NCBI GenBank assembly: GCA_049516395.1
Contig: JBEKTD010000002.1
Span: 248,001 to 312,000 of the forward strand
Direction of reading: 5' to 3'
DNA: 64,000 nt
Origin: Fen-1362 sp049516395
GTDB taxonomy: Bacteria; Planctomycetota; Phycisphaerae; Sedimentisphaerales; Anaerobacaceae
Under the pieces are notes generated by a model. The model made no database searches, was not told the DNA's origin, and was given only the letters and a program-made list of their open reading frames with translations. Shown piece after piece: positions 42,629 through 50,217 of this stretch. The stretch's first letter is position 1; each line of letters opens with the position of its first letter. The position numbers were made by a program, and so were the translations under genes.

Positions 42629-43111
42629 CTAATCCAGTAATTCCAGTTTCATATAAGAACCACGTTTGACGGTATTTACGCCCGATGCTATTCTTTGGCA
42701 AAAGCGAAGATTTATTGTCCCTGGCTTATCAACAGATACAGTGGCAGTTACTTCCAGCCAGTTATAACCAGCGTCATCACACGGAAAACTGTAAATCTGC
42801 GCATTCAAAATTGTACCTTTCCATGTTCCGCCGTTCGCATCAAAATATGAACCGTTGCTATCGTTCGTTTCAACAACAAAAAGCTCCGCTTTTAGCACGT
42901 AGATTTTTCCCGCCAGGACATTTGCCGACAAACCATTTATGTCCTCAAAGTTTGTTCCGGTCGAATTATTGTCTATTGTGACCACTGCGCTATTGTGAGC
43001 GTATGATTGCGTAGCCGCTTCATGTGAGCTGAAGGGGACTGCAATCGCGGGTAAAACAACAGTTAATAATACGAGCAAAATTATTCCGGTCAACCTAATT
43101 TTAGGTAACAT
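42629..43111 (-). CDS. secreted protein encoded in the element
   Basis: 160 aa with a clear signal peptide (LTGIILLVLLTVVLPAIAVPF) and a beta-rich mature part (KIYVLKAELFVVETNDSNGS, NWLEVTATVSVDKPGTINLR). It overlaps the end of the HTH gene by 11 bp. An exported protein in the early part of a phage-like operon is unusual and could act at the cell surface, for example in exclusion or attachment; this is conjecture. No family recognised. Confidence 0.55.
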   Translation of the reverse strand: MLPKIRLTGIILLVLLTVVLPAIAVPFSSHEAATQSYAHNSAVVTIDNNSTGTNFEDINGLSANVLAGKIYVLKAELFVVETNDSNGSYFDANGGTWKGTILNAQIYSFPCDDAGYNWLEVTATVSVDKPGTINLRFCQRIASGVNTVKRGSYMKLELLD

Positions 43112-43571
43112 CTTGATTCTCCTTTTGTTCCGCGTTTATGTCACTCAGCAATAGCGACTCGCCAAGTTTCTTAAAATCATCCCAAATCCGCCCTCGATAA
43201 CGGTTTATCCCGCGAAGTTTATCCTCAAGTTTTGCGATTTCGCAACGGTCGAAGTCGGTCAAAACGCTTTGAAATTGCAACATATGAATCTGCGCAACGA
43301 TTCGCCGCCCCTCCTCGTTAATAATAACGGAATATAAGGAAAGATAGTTACTCACACGGAGGATAAGCTTTGCATCAACCCGAATTTTTCCAAGCTGCTC
43401 ACGCTCGTAACGCTGCACTGCCACAAGCGGGATTTTCCATTCCGCGTGTTCTTTTTTCGCCCCACTCAACTTGCCCTCCTTGCATAACCGCATGACTTGC
43501 CGCTCTACGACGCCGAGCAACTCGGCAGCGTCTTTGGTGTTGAAAAAGGTCAATGCAAAAGGGTCTGACAT
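43101..43571 (-). CDS. helix-turn-helix DNA-binding protein (excisionase/MerR-like N terminus)
   Basis: 156 aa. FFNTKDAAELLGVVERQVMRLCKEGKL...WKIPLVAVQRYERE is a winged HTH of the excisionase/MerR-like group (HTH_17). The C-terminal half is helical and charged. It could be an early regulator in the place of Ner, or a small terminase-like protein. Its ATG follows the stop of the 57-aa ORF within a few bases. First larger gene of the leftward operon. Confidence 0.6.
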   Translation of the reverse strand: MSDPFALTFFNTKDAAELLGVVERQVMRLCKEGKLSGAKKEHAEWKIPLVAVQRYEREQLGKIRVDAKLILRVSNYLSLYSVIINEEGRRIVAQIHMLQFQSVLTDFDRCEIAKLEDKLRGINRYRGRIWDDFKKLGESLLLSDINAEQKENQDVT

Positions 43572-43572
43572 A

Positions 43573-43746
43573 TCACGTTTGCGCTTTCTTAATTGACAAA
43601 TCAGGTTTTTTGGTAGATGATTCGAGAATTATTGTGGCCGCACAATTTGAACATGAGCGGTTTTCTTTTTTTGCTCGTTCGTTCACAATTGCAACCGCTC
43701 GCGAGTCACGAATGAGAACTGTTTGAGCTTTTTTTTGTTGATTCAT
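43573..43746 (-). CDS. small element ORF, 57 aa, first of the leftward operon
   Basis: ATG at 43746 with GAGG about nine bases upstream; stop at 43573, overlapping the start region of the HTH gene. Product begins MNQQKKAQTVLIRDSRAVAI and holds CSNC, a possible zinc knuckle. Directly downstream of the operator palindrome, so it should be the first gene under repressor control. Confidence 0.45.
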   Translation of the reverse strand: MNQQKKAQTVLIRDSRAVAIVNERAKKENRSCSNCAATIILESSTKKPDLSIKKAQT

Positions 43747-43758
43747 ATTTTTACGCCT

Positions 43759-43775
43759 CGATACTCACTGTATCG
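43759..43775. promoter_or_regulatory. operator-like palindrome between divergent genes
   Basis: CGATAC-TCACT-GTATCG, a perfect 6-bp inverted repeat with a 5-bp centre, lies in the short spacer between the 57-aa ORF (minus) and the repressor gene (plus). It is the expected place for a repressor operator. Confidence 0.6.
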
Positions 43776-43814
43776 ACTAATTATGTGAGCTTTAATCATA
43801 TAATGCAAGAAAAA

Positions 43815-44264
43815 ATGGGAATATCTCAAAATTTTGGTGTTCGGCTCAGCACTATCCGGGAGAAACGGGGCATATCGAGAGAAGACCTTGCCCACCAACT
43901 CGGACTCACAAACCCCAGTCAAATATCGAGATATGAATCGAACAAAGCATTCCCGACCGCTGCAACGCTTCAGAAAATAGCTGTAATCCTCAGAGTTGAC
44001 CTTCATTGGCTTATTACTGGCGAAATCTCGCTTGCTATGAAGCTTCTTAAGCCTTTTGCGCAAAATTACTTAGCTGGCATAATGGGTCAAATACAAACAC
44101 TAGAAAAAGAACGTTCAGATTTACTAATTCAGTTTGGTTCGGAAAATATGAACATTCTTGTCCTGGACGATATCAAAGAAAAATTAGAAAATATGCGACT
44201 CCTCCATAAAAATATCAGCCAAAATTTGAATGAGTTTTTGGGGCCTATGGGAGAATCGATATAG
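43815..44264 (+). CDS. XRE-family repressor of the element
   Basis: About 149 aa from ATG 43815 (GTG 43785 and ATG 43803 are in-frame alternatives). FGVRLSTIREKRGISREDLAHQLG...PSQISRYESNKAFPTAATLQKIA is a canonical lambda-repressor-like HTH. A helical C-terminal part (LEKERSDLLIQFGSENMNIL, EKLENMRLLHKNISQNLNEF) may dimerise. It is transcribed toward the right end of the element, as the Mu repressor is toward its left end, and is divergent from the main operon. A hairpin terminator follows. Confidence 0.8.
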   Translation: MGISQNFGVRLSTIREKRGISREDLAHQLGLTNPSQISRYESNKAFPTAATLQKIAVILRVDLHWLITGEISLAMKLLKPFAQNYLAGIMGQIQTLEKERSDLLIQFGSENMNILVLDDIKEKLENMRLLHKNISQNLNEFLGPMGESI

Positions 44265-44283
44265 TCCCATAACAAAATCTTTA

Positions 44284-44310
44284 AAAAATCCGAGATTTTT
44301 TCGGGTTTTT
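44284..44310 (+). terminator. rho-independent terminator after the repressor gene
   Basis: AAAAATCCGA / TCGGGTTTTT, a 10-bp stem with one wobble and a T-rich right arm, 20 bp after the repressor stop. Confidence 0.65.
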
Positions 44311-44583
44311 CGCATATTTTTTATAAATCCGCGTTTTTAACACAAAAACGCAAATGGATAAATCGAGTCCACTTCTTGTTTGATTTTCGCTTAACCGTTT
44401 TAAAAATCCTCATTTTTAAGCTAAAAACAAGGGCAAAGTGCTGTTTTGATGGCGCTTATGTGTGCGCATGTCGCTTAAAAAATGTCGTTTTGGTGCCTCA
44501 TTTTCTTGCTCTCTGATTTGCGTATAACTGGCTTTTAAGCGGTTCTTTAATGGTCTTCTAACGAAATGACCTTTTCGGTTGCC
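44311..44583. other. non-coding right arm of the element
   Basis: AT-rich, no gene supported. Short hairpin-like blocks such as CGCGTTTTTAACACAAAAACG occur. Together with the site array to its right it forms the long arm of the element. Confidence 0.4.
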
Positions 44584-44858
44584 GTGCGCCATTTAGCTGG
44601 CACAGAATCGCTAAAATCGCAATCGTGCGCCATTTTGCTTATTATCAAATTTCCCCGATTATGTTCTCATAACTCCTTGCTATCTCGCTACTTCCCGTCG
44701 TTGCTCGGCCATTCCCGCCATTTTCTTCTCAGTGCCACTTTGAGTGTCATTTTACACAGGCCTTGTCGCGTAACCTCTTGTATTTCCCGCATTTACCCCA
44801 TATTTCCCGCTGATTCCCGCTCAAAAGCTCTCAGTGCCATTTTGCTTGACGATTTACA
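44584..44858 (-). repeat. right terminal inverted repeat and dispersed subterminal sites
   Basis: Inward-reading sites CAAAATGGCAC (44834-44844), GTGGCACT and AATGACACT (44731-44756), CAAAATGGCGCAC (44625-44638) and TAAATGGCGCAC (44584-44597) are spread over 275 bp behind the TGTA terminus. The same motifs occur at the left end. The asymmetry (spread here, packed there) copies the L and R ends of phage Mu. Confidence 0.75.
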
Positions 44859-44863
44859 GTGAG
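44859..44863. repeat. 5-bp target site duplication GTGAG, right
   Basis: Identical to 36114-36118. Removing the element and one copy joins the sequence about 35 bp upstream of the blaI promoter. Confidence 0.85.
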
Positions 44864-44897
44864 TGAAAAATATTTTTGAAAAATCTCAAAAATTATC

Positions 44898-44944
44898 TTG
44901 ACTTATTCTACATATGTCGAATATATTCTATCGCAGTAGAATAT
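44898..44944 (+). promoter_or_regulatory. blaI promoter and BlaI-type operators
   Basis: TTGACT (44898-44903) and TATATT (44922-44927) with an 18-bp spacer. The spacer holds the dyad TTCTACATATGTCGAA (44906-44921), close to the TACA-TGTA BlaI/MecI operator. A second palindrome, ATATTCTA-N6-TAGAATAT (44923-44944), overlaps the -10 and start. Autorepression is expected. Confidence 0.75.
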
Positions 44945-44958
44945 ATGGAGGTCAATAT

Positions 44959-45393
44959 ATGGTTAACGGAAAAGGAAATTCAAAAGATAAAAACAAGACG
45001 GCTTTTGGCGAGCTGACGGAGGCAGAGTGGGCAATAATGAAAGTGGTCTGGGAACATCAACCCTGCGCGGCGGGGACGGTGCAGGAGGCGCTGACCACTG
45101 AAAGGGGCTGGGCTTACAGCACAGTCAAGACCACGATGGACCGGATGGTCGATAAGGGTTTGCTTAAAATAAACAAGGTCCGCAACCTTCAGCTTTTCAC
45201 TTCACAGATAAACAGGACCCAGGCAGCAAAAGGTGAATTCCGCAGGATGCTGGGCCGGGCATTCGACGGAGCTCTTGCGCCGATGGTCCAATTCTTAGTC
45301 GAAAACGAGAATTTGTCTGGAAGCCAGATAAAAGAACTAAGGGATATTGTGGATAAAACAGGAAGGAACAAGCAGGTCCTTAAGGCAGATTAA
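44959..45393 (+). CDS. blaI: BlaI/MecI/CopY-family repressor
   Basis: 144 aa from ATG 44959, with GGAGG eight bases upstream. The winged HTH (LTEAEWAIMKVVWEHQPCAAGTVQEAL, YSTVKTTMDRMVDKGLL) and a C-terminal dimerisation region match the family. The region where BlaR1 cleaves related repressors is present (INRTQAAKGEFRRMLGRAFDG). It should repress its own operon and be removed through the M56 protein encoded 18 bp downstream. No beta-lactamase gene is adjacent, so its targets are elsewhere or are this operon. Confidence 0.9.
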   Translation: MVNGKGNSKDKNKTAFGELTEAEWAIMKVVWEHQPCAAGTVQEALTTERGWAYSTVKTTMDRMVDKGLLKINKVRNLQLFTSQINRTQAAKGEFRRMLGRAFDGALAPMVQFLVENENLSGSQIKELRDIVDKTGRNKQVLKAD

Positions 45394-45411
45394 TCCGGAA
45401 AGGGCAAAACT

Positions 45412-48400
45412 ATGGGAACTATTATCAGCGTTCTCAATAAAGCGGGGGAAATTTTTTGCCAGCACGGGATAACGATGCTGGTGCAATTCGGGGTGTTGAC
45501 TTCTTTGCTCTTTTTAGCGGATATCGCGATTCGCAGGCGAGTGAAGGCATCACTGCGATACTGCCTGTGGTGTCTTCTCCTTGCCAAACTTGTTTTGCCA
45601 ACGACGCTATCGCTGCCGACCGGTATTGGGCATTTGACAGGCGTAAATTTTTCTGTCCAACTAACACAAGGCGAGCTGCCATCGCCACAAATACAAACGG
45701 CTTATGTGCCAACCAAATCGACGCCAGCTCAAACAAGCAACGAATTTGCCCGGCCCACAAACTTGCCGCAGGACATTGTCGCTAAGGCCGCAGAATCGCC
45801 GACATCAGTGGAAACAATTCCCCTGAACTGGCAAGGCGGTATATTTATTGTCTGGCTTTTTGGTGTGCTTTTGCTTTTGGCAGGATTCGCCCGGCGAATT
45901 GTGTCAATCAAAAAGCTGATTGCTCAAAGCGAGCCGGCGCCGGAGCGATTAGTTGAAATGGTTCATACCTGTCAGGAAAGAATCGGCGTCAATGGCATCG
46001 TGGAGTTACGACTGTCGGACAATATGGTCAGTCCTGCCGTGTGCGGGCTGTTCCGGCACGTGATTATAGTGCCCACGGGCCTTCTCGAAAAAATGGAGCA
46101 CTCGAAACTTGCAATGGTGCTTATGCACGAGCTTAGCCACGTGAAACGCGCCGACTTATGGGTCAATCTGTTTCAGACAATGCTCCAGATATTCTATTTT
46201 TACAATCCTTTTGTGTGGGCGGCGAACGCATATATTCGCCGGGTCCGCGAACAGGCCGTCGATGAAATGGTCCTGACCCGCCTCAACGGCGAGGTGACAA
46301 ACTACAGCAACACTCTCATAGACGTTGCCGAGAAGGCATTTTCGCAGCCACGATTCAGTTTGGCGACGGTAAGTATCATCGAATCCAAGAGCAAATTGAA
46401 AGAGAGGATTAAGATTATGCTGAGCAAACCCATACCCAAAGACACGAAAATAGGTTTTGCCGGACTTGTGCTCATCATTGCCACCGCGGCGGTGATGCTG
46501 CCGATGGCGAAAGGAATGGCGAATAAACCGGGACCGAAAAAAGATGTGGTAATGCATCCGGTTGATTTTGAGATTACGACAGCAAAATTTAACCAAGGAG
46601 ATTTAATCGAGATTACTGATTTGTCGGGTACCGCTTCAGATATCAGGCCGGGTGCGACATATGTCGTCAAGGGCAGATACAAGCTCGAATCGCGTGATGA
46701 TGCAATGCTTCATGTCTATGCTACGAACGGCGAGACCTCGAGCAATCAGGGTCCGATTATTAAACGCGGCGAGGGCCAATTTACCCGCACCTTTACCGTG
46801 TTAAAGGAAGGAATGCTGCATTTAAGTTTCTATCCTGCAGATGGCGGCGAAAGCTTTGGAGGGGTCTATTTCGAACCTAAAAAATCAGAAGATGGTAAGG
46901 GATTGAACAGTGCGGATTCTTTTGCGCCAATCAGGCAATATACGCTTAAAAATAATCAGTTCCTCAGATTCTCCGCCCTTGAAAATTCAGTGCCAGCGCC
47001 CGTAGAACTCTCGAACTTGCCTGCCAGCAAAATTAATGATCCCAACGCGATTCCTAAATTTATGCTTCAGACAGGATTTGACATTATGGGGGCTACAGGT
47101 CCTTCCGGTGAAACCGGCGGACTTATTTGGCTGGATGTGGCGGTGCAACCCGCAAATAATCTTTCGTTTTCCGAAATGGGTGCCGCCGAACTTCGAGAGG
47201 CATTATCCAAGACTGAGCCCTTGCCTCACAATGTCATGCCCGCTTCCCGTAATAATCTTCCGGCAACTTATATTTTCAAGACGCGAAGCGGCAACTGCGG
47301 TATTCTCCAGATTACAGATATTCTCTCCAACCCGCCGCGTGTGGCATTTACTTATAAACTTGCTGTACCTAATTCCAACCAGCAACCGGTCGAAGCGAAT
47401 TCTGTCGTGGCGGCGCAAAAGACATACGCTGGGGTAGATGTAGCCGTGGAGGATTTTAATATTAGTCCGTATCCGGAAGGCGGGCTTTACACCGTGACTG
47501 CCTCAATCCGAAACAAAGGCGAAGGCACAAGCCCCAAGTTCCGTGTGTGTTTTTATAAAAATGACCCCGAGAGAAAGAAGCCAATGAACAATAGTGCGGG
47601 GCCGATTAAGGCGGGAGAGGTCTGGAACGAGGGCTCTATGCCGTTTGCCCTGAAGGAGGGAACAAACGAGATTGCAGTAGTGCTTGACCCGGACAACACA
47701 ATCGGAGAATCGGACAGGACGAATAACGAGGCGTCGATGAAGGTTGTTGTTAAAGACGGCAAGATAGTTGAGAAAAAGGTTTCTCTTTCGTCGGCGAAGA
47801 GTATGAGTAAGGAGACAACAGGAATTTCCAAGCAGATAATCTCTGCGGTGGAGTTTGGAGGTAAATCGGAGTCCGATACCAACAATACCCAGACCGCTAA
47901 AGCCGGAGAACAAACGATGGACGTGCAAAGCAGGGGCGAAGAAATCATCAAACGGATGGCTGAGGTGAGTCGCTATTGGTTAATAGGGCCGCCGGCGGAG
48001 GTTAAAAATTATTCATACGAGTTTGCCCTTTATCATGGAGAGACCAAAACGTTTAAGGTGTCAGAGCCATCATCGGCTGACAGGGCTTTACAGCAAGGCA
48101 TTACATACGATTCGCTCCTTCACAAGTTAGCAAAAGAGCCATTTGCTGCGACCTATACCTCAATCGAAGAAGTCAACGGGATCATCAAGACTGATTTTAA
48201 GCTGAAGGAGTCGATACAGATTCATGTGGGCAATGGACTAAGGGAACGCTGGTATGGTTCTTTTGACCAGCGCGTGGAAGGAGGAACGTTTTGGATTGAT
48301 GCGAAGAAGATGTTCCCTGTCAGGGCAAAGTGCAATGAGGTCTATGAGTATTTCTCGGATTACGCGGCGGTTGATGAGACACACTATGTGCCGTTAAGAG

Positions 48401-50046
48401 TCAAGATTGACGAAAATAATATTCAAATGCATATGCACTTGAATTTTGACTGGACGTTCAAGCTGCATAAGCCGGGACTTTGGCTGTTCGATGAGAGCCA
48501 TTATTCCATTGACGAAAATAAGTCGGTGGTGGCTGCCTCAATAAGCAATGTCCGGGTTAACGGGGAGCTATCCGACCAAAGTTCCGGTGCGAGCGCGGAT
48601 GTTAATAAGCCGCGTATTATTTCGGTCTGGCCCAAGGATGGAGCAACAGAGGTTGAGCCGGCGACCGAAATCCGGCTTCGGTTCGACAGGCCGATGAACC
48701 CTGACCAGACGAATCTTCGCTTCAAAGAGGGCCGATACCGAAATTTCGGAACCGTGAGATATGATGCGTCGTTGCGGGAGTTTGTGATGCCGGTGGAGCT
48801 TGAGGCCGGGAGTAAGTATCGAATTATTTTAAATGAGTGGAGTTCATTGAAGAGACAAAAAGGATTTGTTGATGTCAATGGCATGGACGCTGAGGAGTAC
48901 GAATGGAGTTTTAGCACAAAGGGCGTTGTTAAATCTGCTGATTTGCCCAAGCCAAAGATTGTCTCCGTCAATCCTGCCTCCGGTTTGAAAATCGCCCTGG
49001 TTTCAGAGTTGAAGATTGTTTTTGACCAGCCGATAACCGCCCAAGGTCTCAAGTTGGGACTACCCGGCACAGAAACGAAATCGTCGTGGCCCCGTGGACC
49101 TATAGTGTTCTGCCAAAACGTCAGATATAACGCGGACAAGACGGAGTTTACGGTTCCGCTAACGCTGCCACCTAACTGGAATGGGGCAATTGAGCTGAGC
49201 GGGTTTGTCAATGCTGGGGGCGTCGAGGCGGAGCCGATATCGCTTCAATATTCGACGGGGCGTGAGGTGTTTTCGCCGGAACTTTTGCTGCGGCTAAAGG
49301 ACGCGGCGAAATCCCAAAAGCTAATCGACGTATTGGAGGCGGTTCGAAATAAGCGTCTGAATATCAAGTCGCTATCGGAAACGGTCCAGACGGTCTCGGA
49401 TTTCGGTAAAAGTCCCGAAAGCACACGGGCGATTTTCAAGATGCAGGGTGACAGGCAGTTTTTTACAGATATCACCGGCGTAATGAACAATCCGTTTCTT
49501 GTGGGCAGTGATGGTAAGGACAGCTGGTTCTATTACAGGGGCGAGAAAGAGAAATTGGTTATGGTCCCACTTGAGCAGGTGCAGGAAAAAACCGTGAGCA
49601 TTTGTGACTTTGCCGGGCTTTCCAAGTCAGGTGTAAAGGAAGCGACAGGAGATTACAAACTCGAATATGTTGGCGAGGACGTGCTGAACGGCCGCAAATG
49701 CCATTTGATTCGTTCCTGGGGCTTTGGTCTGGAGACGGACTACTTGTGGGGCAGCGTCAAAGTTGGATGGATTGACACCCAGACGAATATGCTTGTCCAG
49801 GTAATCGATGACTATGGTTTTATCAGCAGTATTCACAGGTTTTCCTATGACAGGATAAATGAAGTGATTCCTGACTCGGAGTTCAGTCCGAAATCGTTGA
49901 CGGATATTAAGCCATCTGCGCCGGAGCCGCTGAATGATAAGTATGATACCCGAATCCTGAGAATCATTGATGGGAGCAACGGGAGAATGGAAATTAGCTG
50001 GGGCGAGAAGGGACCTGGCGGTACTCGCAGCAGCGGGCTTAACTGA
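45412..50046 (+). CDS. giant BlaR1-like M56 metalloprotease with multidomain sensor
   Basis: 1,544 aa. N-terminal membrane helices surround the zinc-protease motif HELSH (residues 239-243, VLMHELSHVKRADLW), and another helix follows (GFAGLVLIIATAAVMLP). Instead of the 250-residue penicillin sensor there are over 1,100 extracytoplasmic residues: a beta-rich part, a CARDB-like domain (about 673-785, ending DPDNTIGESDRTNNEAS), two Ig-like Big_5 domains (about 1066 and 1180, WPKDGATEVEPATEIRLRFD) and a LolA/sortilin-like C-terminal part (1280-1530). It probably senses an envelope signal and inactivates BlaI. Confidence 0.85.
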   Translation: MGTIISVLNKAGEIFCQHGITMLVQFGVLTSLLFLADIAIRRRVKASLRYCLWCLLLAKLVLPTTLSLPTGIGHLTGVNFSVQLTQGELPSPQIQTAYVPTKSTPAQTSNEFARPTNLPQDIVAKAAESPTSVETIPLNWQGGIFIVWLFGVLLLLAGFARRIVSIKKLIAQSEPAPERLVEMVHTCQERIGVNGIVELRLSDNMVSPAVCGLFRHVIIVPTGLLEKMEHSKLAMVLMHELSHVKRADLWVNLFQTMLQIFYFYNPFVWAANAYIRRVREQAVDEMVLTRLNGEVTNYSNTLIDVAEKAFSQPRFSLATVSIIESKSKLKERIKIMLSKPIPKDTKIGFAGLVLIIATAAVMLPMAKGMANKPGPKKDVVMHPVDFEITTAKFNQGDLIEITDLSGTASDIRPGATYVVKGRYKLESRDDAMLHVYATNGETSSNQGPIIKRGEGQFTRTFTVLKEGMLHLSFYPADGGESFGGVYFEPKKSEDGKGLNSADSFAPIRQYTLKNNQFLRFSALENSVPAPVELSNLPASKINDPNAIPKFMLQTGFDIMGATGPSGETGGLIWLDVAVQPANNLSFSEMGAAELREALSKTEPLPHNVMPASRNNLPATYIFKTRSGNCGILQITDILSNPPRVAFTYKLAVPNSNQQPVEANSVVAAQKTYAGVDVAVEDFNISPYPEGGLYTVTASIRNKGEGTSPKFRVCFYKNDPERKKPMNNSAGPIKAGEVWNEGSMPFALKEGTNEIAVVLDPDNTIGESDRTNNEASMKVVVKDGKIVEKKVSLSSAKSMSKETTGISKQIISAVEFGGKSESDTNNTQTAKAGEQTMDVQSRGEEIIKRMAEVSRYWLIGPPAEVKNYSYEFALYHGETKTFKVSEPSSADRALQQGITYDSLLHKLAKEPFAATYTSIEEVNGIIKTDFKLKESIQIHVGNGLRERWYGSFDQRVEGGTFWIDAKKMFPVRAKCNEVYEYFSDYAAVDETHYVPLRVKIDENNIQMHMHLNFDWTFKLHKPGLWLFDESHYSIDENKSVVAASISNVRVNGELSDQSSGASADVNKPRIISVWPKDGATEVEPATEIRLRFDRPMNPDQTNLRFKEGRYRNFGTVRYDASLREFVMPVELEAGSKYRIILNEWSSLKRQKGFVDVNGMDAEEYEWSFSTKGVVKSADLPKPKIVSVNPASGLKIALVSELKIVFDQPITAQGLKLGLPGTETKSSWPRGPIVFCQNVRYNADKTEFTVPLTLPPNWNGAIELSGFVNAGGVEAEPISLQYSTGREVFSPELLLRLKDAAKSQKLIDVLEAVRNKRLNIKSLSETVQTVSDFGKSPESTRAIFKMQGDRQFFTDITGVMNNPFLVGSDGKDSWFYYRGEKEKLVMVPLEQVQEKTVSICDFAGLSKSGVKEATGDYKLEYVGEDVLNGRKCHLIRSWGFGLETDYLWGSVKVGWIDTQTNMLVQVIDDYGFISSIHRFSYDRINEVIPDSEFSPKSLTDIKPSAPEPLNDKYDTRILRIIDGSNGRMEISWGEKGPGGTRSSGLN

Positions 50047-50217
50047 GCAGCGGTGCGAAGTAATCGTCGGATTAAGAAGAGTAAGCCGCTGCCAAGTGTG
50101 GTATTTTTTGGCGGCGGGGTAACCCCGCCCTACAATGTGCATCGCCGTCCTCCTTCGCTTCGGCGGATAAATGCCGGCGAGGGCTAAACACGAAAAATCT
50201 GTGGTTTCTCTTTGTGT
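50047..50217. repeat. intergenic hairpin repeats
   Basis: GGCGGGG-TAA-CCCCGCC (50113-50129) is a 7-bp hairpin that may end one or both converging transcripts. GGCGGATAAATGCCGGCGAG then GGGCTAAACAC (50161-50191) is a member of the GTTTAGCCC hairpin family seen at 26417 and 30521. Confidence 0.5.

Larger units (their letters stand above)
36119..44858. mobile_element. 8.74-kb Mu-like transposable element with capsid genes and no transposase
   Basis: The outer ends, read inwards, are TGTAGTTTGACAGTCAAAAT and TGTAAATCGTCAAGCAAAAT, then both continue GGCA: 18 of 24 positions match. A perfect 5-bp duplication flanks them, as made by Mu/Tn7-type DDE transposition. Inside are a repressor reading toward the right end, a divergent leftward operon of about 12 genes including prohead protease, major capsid and tape-measure-like proteins, and a terminator near the left end. 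This is Mu gene order, but no transposase, portal, terminase or lysis gene is recognised. Satellite versus deleted prophage is undecided. Confidence 0.85.

Noticed and set aside
44566..44862. 98-aa plus-strand ORF at the right end of the element
   Set aside because: It is built from the repeated end sites and has no ribosome site; better explained as transposon-end DNA.
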